From Halovenus sp037080055 (GTDB taxonomy: Archaea; Halobacteriota; Halobacteria; Halobacteriales; Haloarculaceae): a stretch of DNA of 64,000 bases. This document shows, piece by piece, positions 1 through 7,870 of the stretch (its first letter is position 1; each line of letters begins with the position of its first letter). A program made the position numbers and the translations under genes. The notes under the pieces were generated by a model, which was not told where the DNA came from, did no database searches, and worked only from the letters and a program-made list of their open reading frames with translations. The stretch is taken from contig NZ_JBAOJI010000001.1 of the NCBI RefSeq assembly GCF_037080055.1, forward strand, positions 248,001 through 312,000. The letters are read 5' to 3'.

Positions 1-166
1 CGACGGTCAGTGACACGTCCTCCACCACCGGCGTCGACGTGTACCCGAATGTGGCACCCGAGAGGTCGACAACTGGCTGATTCGTCGTCGTATTTGGCTC
101 CGTCTCAGTAGCTATCCGCTCGCCTGTCTCTGCCGCTGGCGCGGCATCGGCATTGTCTGTAGTCAT
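1..166 (-). CDS. Metal ABC transporter ATP-binding protein, N-terminus only (partial)
   Basis: Only about the first 55 residues lie in the window; the gene continues beyond base 1. After an acidic, Thr/Ala-rich leader the protein reads LSGATFGY and then VVEDVSLTV, the usual first strands of an ABC-transporter ATPase just before the Walker A loop, which is outside the window. Its ATG overlaps the TGA of the upstream substrate-binding protein gene (ATGA), so the two are translationally coupled. By context it is the ATPase of a ZnuC/MntB-type divalent-metal importer. The ABC call rests on short sequence and on the neighbour. Confidence 0.7.
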   Translation of the reverse strand, partial: MTTDNADAAPAAETGERIATETEPNTTTNQPVVDLSGATFGYTSTPVVEDVSLTV

Positions 167-1242
167 ATTGGTTCGAAGTTCCGCCACTGTTCGAGCCAGT
201 GCTCCGAGGGGGCGGCCGCCTCGGGCGTCTCGTTGCCGAGTACGATCTCGAACGTGGGCATGTTGATGTTGTACGCAATCTCCTCGTACCCCCAGTTCTC
301 AGCGACCCACTCCTTACGGACGCCGGCGTACGGTGTCACGGGGAAGTACGCTTCGACGGCCGTCTCGCGGAGGAGTTGCCGGGCCGGGCGCTGGGACTCG
401 AAGACGCCGTTTGCGATGTACCGGATATCGTTGTCACGGATGACCGTCGCAGCCTCGCGGATATCGGCGGGCTTGACGTTCCCACTGGCTGCGAGACTCG
501 TCACCAGCGGTCGCATCCGAACGCCGTACCGGACTCCGATGTACTGGAAGGCATTGTGCGCGGCCAACTGGACGATGTCGCGTTCGGCTCGGTCGAAGAT
601 GGCCTCGTAGTCAGAATCGATCTGGTCAAGCACCTCGGATTTGTACGCCTCGGCGTTTTCACGGAAGGCCTCGGCGTGTTCCGGGAAAACCTCGGCGAAC
701 CCGTCGGCGATATTGTCGACGGAGTCTTTGGCGCGCTGTGGGTCCAGCCAGAAGTGCGGGTCCTTCCCGCGTTGTGCACCGACACCTTCCTCCTCGCGGT
801 CCAGCGACGCGGCGAGGTCCACCAGGTCGATATCTTTTCGGGCGTTGATAAGCGCCGTCTCCACGTCGTCGCCTCTGATCGTCTGGATGGCGCGGTCCGC
901 CCAGGGTTGGAAGTCTTTTCCGACGTGGACGAACGCGTCCGCCTCGATAATTTGCCGGGTGATACTGGCGTTTGGCTCCCACCCGTGTCCGTGCAGTCCC
1001 GTTGGGACGAGGTTCTCCACCGTCAGCGGTGTCCCGTCGGCAATCTGTCGACCGAAGTCGAAGAAACTGAAAAACGAGGCTACGGCGACCGGCCCGCCGC
1101 TGCTATCGTCGGCCCGTGACGGTGCACTCGGCAGGGCTGTACATCCGGCGACCCCGACGAGCGCCCCCACACCACCGGCTCGGAGTGCGTCCCGCCGCGT
1201 CACTGCCCGTCCACCGTCCACCTCGCGTGTCATACAAACCAC
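163..1242 (-). CDS. Metal ABC transporter substrate-binding lipoprotein (ZnuA/TroA family)
   Basis: Extracellular metal-binding lipoprotein of a Zn/Mn-type ABC importer. A twin-arginine motif (R16 R17, then DALRAGG) and a lipobox ending in Cys34 (VAGC) predict Tat export and lipid anchoring. Family metal ligands are visible: the HGHGWEPN loop (His84, His86), a DPHFWLDP motif near residue 160 and AAHNAF further on. The protein length (359 aa) fits cluster A-I binding proteins. The first codon is GTG; an in-frame ATG at 1233 is an equally good start. Zn versus Mn cannot be decided from sequence, but a palindrome shared with a GDT1-type transporter gene favours Mn control. Confidence 0.88.
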   Translation of the reverse strand: MVCMTREVDGGRAVTRRDALRAGGVGALVGVAGCTALPSAPSRADDSSGGPVAVASFFSFFDFGRQIADGTPLTVENLVPTGLHGHGWEPNASITRQIIEADAFVHVGKDFQPWADRAIQTIRGDDVETALINARKDIDLVDLAASLDREEEGVGAQRGKDPHFWLDPQRAKDSVDNIADGFAEVFPEHAEAFRENAEAYKSEVLDQIDSDYEAIFDRAERDIVQLAAHNAFQYIGVRYGVRMRPLVTSLAASGNVKPADIREAATVIRDNDIRYIANGVFESQRPARQLLRETAVEAYFPVTPYAGVRKEWVAENWGYEEIAYNINMPTFEIVLGNETPEAAAPSEHWLEQWRNFEPI

Positions 1243-1253
1243 CCAGCATCACG

Positions 1254-1271
1254 ATTTAGATTCATCTAAAT
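1254..1271. promoter_or_regulatory. Palindromic operator (TTAGAT-N2-ATCTAA type) of the metal ABC operon
   Basis: ATTTAGAT-TC-ATCTAAAT is a perfect 8+2+8 inverted repeat just upstream of the binding-protein start, between an AT-rich TATA-like stretch (about 1268-1280) and the start codon. A related palindrome, ATTAGAC-AC-GTCTAAT, lies in the same position before the GDT1 gene (6225-6240). The shared core TTAGA-N4-TCTAA and the location suit a repressor; DtxR/MntR-family metalloregulators bind similar sites. The regulator's identity is inference. Confidence 0.6.
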
Positions 1272-1574
1272 AATTTATTTGTGGCATACTATTTTAGGGT
1301 TTCGCCATCCGAAATGTGTGGGTACGGACTGCGTACGCGAGCGACGGGACTTACGAATCCAGGACGCCAAGACACCGGTCTCAACCTGGCGACGCTGGAG
1401 AACTGTCTTTCCAAAAACTCGCCAGTGATCTGACTACCAGTCTCATGAGGGAGTCAGCGTACCGATAATCAATGAACGGACTCGACGCTGGTCTGAGCAC
1501 TCTGCGGGGTGCTCGGTCGCTAGCGGGCGGTTCCCTACTGTGGAGAAGCGGCCTCGGTACTCACGGAGGCTCCG
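1272..1574. other. Intergenic stretch without recognised gene
   Basis: About 300 bases between the metal operon promoter and the integrase island. I see no ORF with a convincing product, no tRNA that I can fold by eye and no transposon end. It probably contains the left boundary of the acquired island, but I could not find a paired direct repeat. Confidence 0.4.
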
Positions 1575-1594
1575 GTTAGTACTAACTATAAAAA
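1575..1594 (+). promoter_or_regulatory. Palindrome GTTAGTACTAAC followed by TATA box
   Basis: A perfect 12-bp palindrome (1575-1586) directly abuts a strong TATA-like box, CTATAAAAAT (about 1585-1594), upstream of the RHH-protein gene. Its place at the BRE/TATA position suggests an operator, perhaps for autoregulation by the RHH protein that follows. Confidence 0.45.
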
Positions 1595-1642
1595 TATTGA
1601 TGGGTATGTCATAGATGTGGAGATGGAAAGAGGTGTTGTTAG

Positions 1643-2137
1643 ATGACTGGTTGGAAGGAGAACATGGGTATGTCGCAAGACACCGGACTGGTGAAAATCT
1701 ACGTACCGATGAGCCACAAGGAGACGTGGCAGCAAGAAGCAGACGAGAAAAATTATAAGAGTACTAGTAAGTACCTGCACGAACTGATCCAAGAAGCCCG
1801 GGCAATCAGGGAGGAAGGCTTCCTCGCGCCCCAGGACAGCGATCAGGAAGTCCAGCGACTCAAGAAGAAAATTGAGGAACTGGAAGACAGACTGGCGGAG
1901 GCGAACCAGCAGAGCAGGGATTCGGTGATGATCGACGATTCTGCGTTCCTGAAGCAGTTCCTCACCGAGGATTACCAGACCTTCGACGAGGTCTCACAGA
2001 AAGTCATCGAGAGCGACACGCTGGATGAGTTGCTGCGGGAACCGGTCGAGGACGAATTGTACTTCTTGGCTGCTCGGGAGGAAGTCGAGTTCGGGCACGG
2101 TCATGGGTGGCGACTTGCTGGAGGAGGTGACCGGTGA
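1643..2137 (+). CDS. Ribbon-helix-helix-like protein paired with integrase
   Basis: A 164-aa protein. Residues about 15-55 (VKIYVPMSHKE, then two predicted helices) resemble a CopG/RHH DNA-binding fold. A charged coiled coil follows (about residues 70-95), then an acidic helical C-terminus. It overlaps the integrase start by one base (TGATG), so the two are co-translated. Such small DNA-binding genes often precede integrases of haloarchaeal elements and may act as excisionase or repressor; that role is inference. Starts at 1664 or 1670 are alternatives. ATGGGTATGTC occurs at 1600-1610 and again at 1664-1674, where it encodes MGMS. Confidence 0.55.
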   Translation: MTGWKENMGMSQDTGLVKIYVPMSHKETWQQEADEKNYKSTSKYLHELIQEARAIREEGFLAPQDSDQEVQRLKKKIEELEDRLAEANQQSRDSVMIDDSAFLKQFLTEDYQTFDEVSQKVIESDTLDELLREPVEDELYFLAAREEVEFGHGHGWRLAGGGDR

Positions 2138-3069
2138 TGGCTGACGATTGGTACGAGACGGTTTACGAGAACAAGCACGACGCGATCAACGACTTCATCA
2201 AGCAGAAGCAGACGACGGGACGCAGTCCACGAACGCTGAACTCTTACAGCCGGGTTCTCAAGCGGTACTACCACGAGCACTTCCCCGACCTGACGCCCGA
2301 AGAGACGGAGGTGCGGCACATTGAGGAGTATCTGCGTATCCTTGACGACCGCGATGTGAGTCATAACACGAAACGACGGTACCCCGAATCGCTGTCCGCC
2401 TTCTTCAGCTATGCGATGAAGCGACCACGGTTCGAAGAGATTACTGGGAATCCCGCTGGCGTCGTTTTGGAGGAGATTCCGAAGCAGATCCGGCAGCGTC
2501 CGGACTGTGCGACGTGGGAGAACGCGAAGAAGATCGTGAAGACGATTCCAAATCCGCGGAACAAGGCGGTCGCTGTCTTGCTGGCGAAGACTGGGTGTCG
2601 GTTGGAGGAGGCGCTGGATATCAAGATGGACGACCTGATGCTTGAGGAAGGATTCATTCGACTGCGTGAGCGGAAAGGTGGGAAGCAGACAGTCGTGCCG
2701 ATTGACCGCGAAACGATCCGGACGATCAAACGGTTCAAGCTGATTCGCCGGGACACAGATTTGGATTATTTGTTCGTGAGTATCCGTGACGACCGGTTGA
2801 CGAAGACCGTGATTCAACGAGCAGTCCGCGAGGCGGCAGTCAGCGAGGGCGTCATGGAGGACGGCGAGGACCGGTTTCACAAGAAGTTCACGCCGCACAC
2901 TTTTCGGACGGTGTTCACGACACTGATGCGGAATCAGGGGATGAAACAGCACGTCCTCCAGTACATCCGTGGCGATGCCGAAAGCGAGACGATGGACATC
3001 TACACGCGGGTTGACAGAGACGAGGCACGAGAGGAGTATCTGGACTGCATCAAACCGCTGGGCTTGTAG
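2137..3069 (+). CDS. Tyrosine recombinase / integrase (XerC/D-like)
   Basis: A 310-aa site-specific recombinase. An N-terminal SAM-like core-binding domain (about residues 15-110) precedes the catalytic domain. Visible catalytic features are the first Arg in TGCRLEEALD, the HTFR box in TPHTFRTVF, and the nucleophile Tyr in MDIYTRVD close to the C-terminus. The length matches haloarchaeal phage-type integrases. Either GTG 2134 or ATG 2137 can start it. A decayed copy of its last 30 or so codons lies about 690 bp downstream, showing that a second related integrase once sat here. It probably mobilised the island spanning roughly 1.6-5.3 kb. Confidence 0.9.
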   Translation: MADDWYETVYENKHDAINDFIKQKQTTGRSPRTLNSYSRVLKRYYHEHFPDLTPEETEVRHIEEYLRILDDRDVSHNTKRRYPESLSAFFSYAMKRPRFEEITGNPAGVVLEEIPKQIRQRPDCATWENAKKIVKTIPNPRNKAVAVLLAKTGCRLEEALDIKMDDLMLEEGFIRLRERKGGKQTVVPIDRETIRTIKRFKLIRRDTDLDYLFVSIRDDRLTKTVIQRAVREAAVSEGVMEDGEDRFHKKFTPHTFRTVFTTLMRNQGMKQHVLQYIRGDAESETMDIYTRVDRDEAREEYLDCIKPLGL

Positions 3070-3093
3070 CTACGCCGGATTCGGACGGAAATC

Positions 3094-3357
3094 TCAGGGC
3101 GGGAGGTGTCGGTCGTAGATGTTCCGACGATGCCCGACGGCTTCGACGATGAGGCGGTCGTCTTCTCGGTCCCACGTAATGATTGCGCGGTAGTCGCCAG
3201 CACGGAGTTTGTAGTAGGGGTAGCCGGTCAGTTTTTTCAGTCGGTGGGAGGTCCAGTCTTTCGCTTCGTCGAGTTTCTTCACCAGTCGCTCTTGTACTTC
3301 GGTGTCGAGGCCTTCGAGCAGGTCGAGTGCTTTCGGCGTCCACTCGACCTCAGTCAT
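3094..3357 (-). CDS. RelE/ParE-family toxin
   Basis: An 87-aa protein with the RelE/ParE layout: an N-terminal helix pair (WTPKALDLLEGL), a basic central segment (HRLKKLTGYPYYKLRAGDYRAI) and a final strand with the VEAVGHRRNIY ending typical of RelE ribosome-dependent mRNA interferases. It is the second gene of an antitoxin-toxin operon; its ATG lies inside the antitoxin stop region (8-bp overlap). It sits between the intact integrase and the integrase remnant, a common place for an element-stabilising module. Confidence 0.88.
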   Translation of the reverse strand: MTEVEWTPKALDLLEGLDTEVQERLVKKLDEAKDWTSHRLKKLTGYPYYKLRAGDYRAIITWDREDDRLIVEAVGHRRNIYDRHLPP

Positions 3358-3628
3358 CGATGCCGAGGCGGTCCTTCACGTCGTCCTGCGACACCGTGTC
3401 GCCGTCGTCGCGCTGCTCGCGGCTCTCGGCGAGATGCTGTAGCGCTTCCTCGGAGAGTTGCGTCGGCGGTTCGACAGCGTCACGGAGCGCATCGCGGACG
3501 AACTCGGATTTGTTCGCGTATCCGCGTTCCTCCCACACCTCGTCGATGTCGGCGAGAAGCGTCTTCGGTACTCGAACGTTGATTTTCTCCATCTCGCCGT
3601 CCGCCCCAGCGTCGCTGTCGGTGCTCAT
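3350..3628 (-). CDS. Ribbon-helix-helix antitoxin
   Basis: A 92-aa protein starting at the ATG at 3626-3628 (MSTDSD). A longer frame upstream is rejected because it would run through the palindromic operator and the integrase remnant. Residues 14-45 (KINVRVPKTLLADIDEVW, then GYANKSEFVRDAL) form a classic RHH DNA-binding fold; the acidic, disordered C-terminus would wrap the toxin. Its stop overlaps the toxin start. It should neutralise the RelE-like toxin and repress the operon through the palindrome just upstream. Confidence 0.85.
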   Translation of the reverse strand: MSTDSDAGADGEMEKINVRVPKTLLADIDEVWEERGYANKSEFVRDALRDAVEPPTQLSEEALQHLAESREQRDDGDTVSQDDVKDRLGIDD

Positions 3629-3632
3629 ATGC

Positions 3633-3652
3633 TGTGATACGACTGTATCACA
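3633..3652. promoter_or_regulatory. Palindromic operator of the toxin-antitoxin operon
   Basis: TGTGATAC-GACT-GTATCACA is an exact 8+4+8 inverted repeat starting 5 bp before the antitoxin ATG. Type II antitoxins with RHH domains bind such palindromes to autoregulate. A second, shorter inverted repeat, GGTGA-CTGCA-TCACC, lies at 3764-3778. Confidence 0.6.
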
Positions 3653-3658
3653 CAAGAA

Positions 3659-3757
3659 GGTTCCTCTCCGAGCGAGACGGCAGACATCTGCATAGGAGTC
3701 GACAGGGACGACGCACAGGTGGGGTATCTGCACCGGATGAAACCGCTGGGCCTGTAG
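3659..3757 (+). pseudogene. 3' remnant of a second integrase
   Basis: In frame with the TAG at 3755-3757 this strip reads SETADICIGVDRDDA, then QVGYLHRMKPLGL. The intact integrase ends SETMDIYTRVDRDEA, then REEYLDCIKPLGL. The match covers about 28 codons; the catalytic Tyr is replaced by Cys, and no upstream part survives. It is therefore a decayed integrase tail, left by tandem integration or recombination between related elements, with the toxin-antitoxin operon between the two 3' ends. Confidence 0.8.
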
Positions 3758-3891
3758 CTTGGTGGTGACTGCATCACCGGGCACTCTGTAGGAATTATGA
3801 CTCTGGCAGTTTTAGCGTCGTGAATGCGGGCCATCCGCGGTTCTCGCAGTTGCAGAACTATTTTGCTACTCGGATTGGAAAGCGTCCGGTA

Positions 3892-5253
3892 ATGAGACGA
3901 CGGCGTTTCCTCTACGGTTCTGGTATCGTAGTGTCGACACTAATCGCCGGCTGTTCTGGATCTCAGGATGACGAAGACGATACTCCTACAGATAAATCTA
4001 CAGATACACCGACTGATACCCCGCCGGATACTGATACTCCGGAAGATGACACGCCGACCGACGACGAAGAAGAGACAGACACCGATGAGGAAGAGAATGT
4101 TGATCGCCCAGCAAACTACCGGTGGGATATGAAGCCAGGAAGGAATGATGCTCTGCGGAGTGAGCTCGGACAGTATGTAGAAAATCCGGGTTCAGTAAGA
4201 CAAGAACACCCTACATTCGACTTCTCTACAGAAAGAGAGAACGACGACCATACCGTAGACTTCGAAGCACTGCGAATGATCAGAGACAGCAACTTCGATA
4301 TATTCGTCAACCAGGTAAGCGATGCACCACTAGAAGACATGGTACAAGCTTTGGTCGACGATTCACTTTATGAACAATCTAAAAATAATTTATTCAAAAG
4401 CCACACCGATTCACCCGACACTTATGATGAAGAAGCGTGGCTTAACGCCGATACAGTTGAAGAATCCCTAGATTTGGGTCATAATCTATTGGTAACAATA
4501 GGATATGATGAAGACACTCCTATATCTACAAAAGAGACAGCGGTCGCGATTAGAGAAGCATATCAGCATCACCACGATTATGATGTATTAGCTTGGGAAG
4601 TACCCATGAACGATGGTGCCGTGAGACAAGGAATGATGTATTCTCCCGATGACGACAAGATAAGGGCTTTTGCAGGACTCGGGGACTGGAACGGAGATGG
4701 AGAAGCACAATTCCATACAGAGATACAGGACTGGCGAGTCATCAACGACCCAAGCGAAATCGCAGACGCAGACAGATACCAACACCCAATCCTCTTCCAC
4801 ACCGACGAATGGGACAGACAGGGAGTAACATTTGAAGAGGCTAAAGATAGCGCTGTAGAAATGGTATTTGACATCGGGACTGAAGAATATATAGATTACA
4901 ACCCGGAAGAAAATCCAGTAGGAATAGTAAACAATATCACAATGACTACGGGCGCTACTGAGCAGTTGACCCGTACGATGTTGGATTACAATGATTCCAA
5001 TGTTGATGCAGATTTCAGCGATATCAGAGATCTAGCTAGCTTTGCCGTAGGCAAGTACATTGATGACCCAGAACTTAACGGTGTGATTGATACTGTGGTG
5101 CCAGGAGACGACAGTTATGATGAGTACTTTGGTGGAGGCTTCGCATTCTACGAAGTTGAAGATGAGGAAATAGTGGACGAAGTCCGAATCGACCAGAGCC
5201 ACGAGTACGACAACTTTGGCGAGGTCTACGACGAACTCGACGCAGCAGCCTGA
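3892..5253 (+). CDS. AT-rich Tat lipoprotein of unknown function
   Basis: A 453-aa protein from the ATG at 3892. An earlier ATG at 3820 would put 24 residues before the signal, so I reject it. The signal is RRRRFLYGSG with a lipobox ending IAGC, followed by a Thr/Asp/Pro-rich low-complexity linker (residues about 30-75) and an acidic globular domain I do not recognise. Codon use is much richer in A/T (AGA, ATA, TAT) than in neighbouring genes, a sign of recent transfer as cargo of the integrase island. It is probably anchored outside the membrane. Confidence 0.7.
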   Translation: MRRRRFLYGSGIVVSTLIAGCSGSQDDEDDTPTDKSTDTPTDTPPDTDTPEDDTPTDDEEETDTDEEENVDRPANYRWDMKPGRNDALRSELGQYVENPGSVRQEHPTFDFSTERENDDHTVDFEALRMIRDSNFDIFVNQVSDAPLEDMVQALVDDSLYEQSKNNLFKSHTDSPDTYDEEAWLNADTVEESLDLGHNLLVTIGYDEDTPISTKETAVAIREAYQHHHDYDVLAWEVPMNDGAVRQGMMYSPDDDKIRAFAGLGDWNGDGEAQFHTEIQDWRVINDPSEIADADRYQHPILFHTDEWDRQGVTFEEAKDSAVEMVFDIGTEEYIDYNPEENPVGIVNNITMTTGATEQLTRTMLDYNDSNVDADFSDIRDLASFAVGKYIDDPELNGVIDTVVPGDDSYDEYFGGGFAFYEVEDEEIVDEVRIDQSHEYDNFGEVYDELDAAA

Positions 5254-5483
5254 CCTATACTGCGTAGACTGTTTCTGACGCTCGTCTCGAAATTGCCCGT
5301 TTTGACTGCTATAATCGAATCTCCAGAAGTTATAGGACCAATGACGGTCCCACAGTCGAAGGCCTCGGCACTCATAGGGTTCGTCATCCGAGCACGCTAC
5401 TCACGCACTCTCGGAGGGAGTGTTTCGTCATCGGCCACTCGGACGTACCAGATGATCCATAAAGAGCGTTCCGTCCCGACGAC

Positions 5484-6182
5484 TCAGATCAACGACTGCA
5501 GCAGTCCCGCCACACTGTCGACGATGGTTTCCCACACCGAGAAGCCGGTCGTCACGGCCAGCAGCGTGTCCGCGGCGAAGAAGACGAACAGCGCAGCCCC
5601 GAACATGTGGGCTTTCCGCACGTCGAACTTGTGCGAGAACGTGTGGAAAAAGTACGCGTTTGCCAGACTCACGGGGATGATGACCAGCATCTCACCGACC
5701 CAGATGCCGGGATGGGCACCGAACCGGGCGGCCAGTGTGATCGTGATCAACTGCGTTTTGTCGCCGAACTCCCCAGCGGCCATCATCGCGAAAATTGGTA
5801 GGAACCCACCGAGCGCATTCGGCACGTCCCGTCCGAACAACGAAACGTCGAGGTCCTCCCCGACCGTCAACTCACCGCCGTCAGTTGTTGCTGGCTGACT
5901 ATCCGGTTCGGGCATCGACCGCCACAGCAGGACTGCAAAGACGATGAACAGCGCGGCCGTGATCAGATCGAGATACAACCCTGGGACCACGTTCTGTATC
6001 GCGTTTCCGAACAGGATTTCGAGTGCTGTCCAGCCAGCAAACGCTGTCCCGGCCGCTGCGACGACGAGCATCGGATGGTACCGAGCCGAGAGACTGGCGA
6101 TGATCAGCTGTACTTTCTCTCCGGGCAAGACTGCCAACTGTGCACCCGCGGCGACGATCACGACAGTCAGAAAATCAGCCAT
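5484..6182 (-). CDS. GDT1/TMEM165 (UPF0016) family divalent cation transporter
   Basis: A 232-aa membrane protein with about six helices in two homologous halves joined by an acidic loop (residues about 90-120). The second half has the family signature GEFGDKTQ (Glu138 to Gln144). In the first half the motif is degraded to LPGEKVQ (residues 19-25), lacking the first acidic residue and the Thr. Characterised relatives (MneA, Gdt1, TMEM165) move Mn2+ or Ca2+, in bacteria mainly exporting Mn. The promoter carries a palindrome like that of the metal ABC operon, suggesting one regulator for both. Confidence 0.88.
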   Translation of the reverse strand: MADFLTVVIVAAGAQLAVLPGEKVQLIIASLSARYHPMLVVAAAGTAFAGWTALEILFGNAIQNVVPGLYLDLITAALFIVFAVLLWRSMPEPDSQPATTDGGELTVGEDLDVSLFGRDVPNALGGFLPIFAMMAAGEFGDKTQLITITLAARFGAHPGIWVGEMLVIIPVSLANAYFFHTFSHKFDVRKAHMFGAALFVFFAADTLLAVTTGFSVWETIVDSVAGLLQSLI

Positions 6183-6224
6183 CTCCGTTCACCTTCGATA
6201 GAATCTCGGCTCTCACTACGAAAG

Positions 6225-6240
6225 ATTAGACACGTCTAAT
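6225..6240. promoter_or_regulatory. Palindromic operator of the GDT1-family gene
   Basis: ATTAGAC-AC-GTCTAAT is a 7+2+7 inverted repeat about 43-58 bp upstream of the GDT1 ATG, next to an AT-rich TATA-like stretch at about 6241-6252. It shares TTAGA-N4-TCTAA with the palindrome at 1254-1271. The same spacing from the TATA-like box in both promoters supports a common repressor. Confidence 0.6.
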
Positions 6241-6280
6241 TAGTAAATATTTTGGTGTCGAAAACGGTCGAACTGTCGAC

Positions 6281-7804
6281 TTACCGTTCGTCTCTGGTCT
6301 TGATATCCGCAGAGAGTCCCTGTGCCATCTCGATCTCTTTGGCGTTGTTCAGCGTCCACGCGGTTCGATCTGTGACGGCTTCGATCACCTCGCGTGCGGA
6401 GGGGTAGCCGTTGCCGGATTTTTTGACGCCGCCGAATGGGAGTTGGACCTCCGCGCCGATGCAGGGGAGGTTGCCGTACGCGAGACCAACTTCTGCGTGA
6501 TCGCGGTAGTAGTTGATCTGACGGTAATCCTCGGAGACGATGGCTCCCGCGAGGCCGTATTCGGTGTCGTTGTGAATCTCGACCGCACGTTCGATCCCAC
6601 CCTCGTACTCCATGAGAGCAACGTGTGGTCCGAACACTTCCTCACTCGTACAGCGAAGGTCTGCATCCGGATCGGCCTCGTAGACGAACGGTCCGGCCCA
6701 GTGTCCCTCCTCGTGGCCATCCGGAATCTCGCTGCCGTCGAGTTCCGTTCGGTCGACGAGGACGTTCACCTCCTCCTCGCGTGCGAGTTCGTTGTAGCCC
6801 GTGACCTTCTCGACGTGGTCGGCCTCGATCAGCGGTCCCATGAAAGTGTTCTCGTCGAGTGGATCGCCGACAGCGACATCCTCGGCGATATCGACGAACC
6901 GCTCTCTGAACTCGTCGTAAATATCGGTGTGGACGATCAGTCGCTCGCTAGAGACACAGCGCTGGCCAGTCGTCTTGAACGAACTCATCACCGCCGAGTG
7001 GAGCGCGATATCCAGATCTGCCTCCTCGGTGATGACGACGGCGTTTTTACCGCCCATCTCGCAGGCCGCTCGCTTGCCGGAGTGACTGGCTACCTTCTCG
7101 GCGACTTCGTGGCCGACTTCCGCAGAGCCAGTAAAGAGGACGGTATCGACGCGGTCGTCGTCGACGATCCGAGCGCCCGCGTCGCCGAAGCCTTGGACGA
7201 GGTTGAACACGCCGTCGGGAACCCCGGCGTCGACCATCATCTCGGCGATGATCTGGCCGCACATCGGTGTCTGTTCGGCGGGTTTCCAGACGACGGTGTT
7301 GCCCTCGACCAGCGCGACAGCCATGTGCCAGAATGGGATGGCGACTGGGAAATTCCACGGCGTGATACAGCCGACAACACCGCGGGGTTTCCGGCGCATG
7401 TATGCGTCCTTCGCCGCGATTTCGCTCGGCACGACATCACCGTCCGGGTGACGGGCATCCCCCGCTGCCCATTCGACCATGTGCCACGCTTCCGTCACGT
7501 CGGCTTTCCCCTCAGAGATCTCCTTGCCACACTCGCGGGTGACGATCTCGCCGAGTTCCTCGTGGCGCTCGCGCAGTTCGTGATAGACATCCCAGAGATA
7601 CTCTGCCCGGTCGATCCGAGAGAGCGAACGCCACTCCGGAAACGCCGCCTCGGCGGCGGCGATCGCCTCGGCTACGTCGCTCTCTGTTGCGCGCCGAAAC
7701 TCCCCGAGTTGGTCACCGGTCGCTGGATTGTAACTGGTGAACGTCTCCGTCCCCTCCCCGTCGACCCACTCACCGTCGATGTACTGCTTGTGTATCTCTG
7801 TCAT
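6281..7804 (-). CDS. Aldehyde dehydrogenase, probably delta-1-pyrroline-5-carboxylate dehydrogenase
   Basis: A 507-aa NAD(P)-dependent aldehyde dehydrogenase. Visible are PWNF (Asn151), the general base Glu249 in EMGGKNAVV, the nucleophile Cys283 in TTGQRCVSS, FTGSAEVG for the dinucleotide site and the EVFGPHVAL box. It lies directly downstream of a proline dehydrogenase gene on the same strand (66 bp apart), so it most likely oxidises pyrroline-5-carboxylate/glutamate semialdehyde to glutamate. The substrate is inferred from context; the enzyme family is clear. Confidence 0.85.
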   Translation of the reverse strand: MTEIHKQYIDGEWVDGEGTETFTSYNPATGDQLGEFRRATESDVAEAIAAAEAAFPEWRSLSRIDRAEYLWDVYHELRERHEELGEIVTRECGKEISEGKADVTEAWHMVEWAAGDARHPDGDVVPSEIAAKDAYMRRKPRGVVGCITPWNFPVAIPFWHMAVALVEGNTVVWKPAEQTPMCGQIIAEMMVDAGVPDGVFNLVQGFGDAGARIVDDDRVDTVLFTGSAEVGHEVAEKVASHSGKRAACEMGGKNAVVITEEADLDIALHSAVMSSFKTTGQRCVSSERLIVHTDIYDEFRERFVDIAEDVAVGDPLDENTFMGPLIEADHVEKVTGYNELAREEEVNVLVDRTELDGSEIPDGHEEGHWAGPFVYEADPDADLRCTSEEVFGPHVALMEYEGGIERAVEIHNDTEYGLAGAIVSEDYRQINYYRDHAEVGLAYGNLPCIGAEVQLPFGGVKKSGNGYPSAREVIEAVTDRTAWTLNNAKEIEMAQGLSADIKTRDER

Positions 7805-7870
7805 GTGTGATACTAACTCAACGCGCGGTCAAAAGTCCTCTTGTGGTTCATTCGCTATCTCGTCGGCTGC

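Noticed and set aside
199..1119. 306-aa open frame on the plus strand
   Set aside because: It is antisense to the metal-binding lipoprotein gene and has no recognisable domain or start signal.
1300..1570. Possible tRNA as integrase target near the island's left side
   Set aside because: I could not fold a cloverleaf or find the T-loop consensus with matching acceptor ends on either strand.
3629..3784. N-terminal extension of the antitoxin (up to 144 aa)
   Set aside because: The extension would translate through the palindromic operator and antisense of the integrase remnant; the RHH family starts close to the beta strand, as the ATG at 3628 gives.
3980..4110. Asp/Thr/Pro-coding repeats considered as a tandem DNA repeat or CRISPR
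   Set aside because: The units vary in length and sequence and simply encode the low-complexity linker of a lipoprotein; there are no regular spacers.
6443..7810. 455-aa open frame on the plus strand
   Set aside because: It lies entirely opposite the well-supported aldehyde dehydrogenase gene. Long antisense frames are expected in high-GC DNA with strong third-position bias, and the translation shows no recognisable motif.
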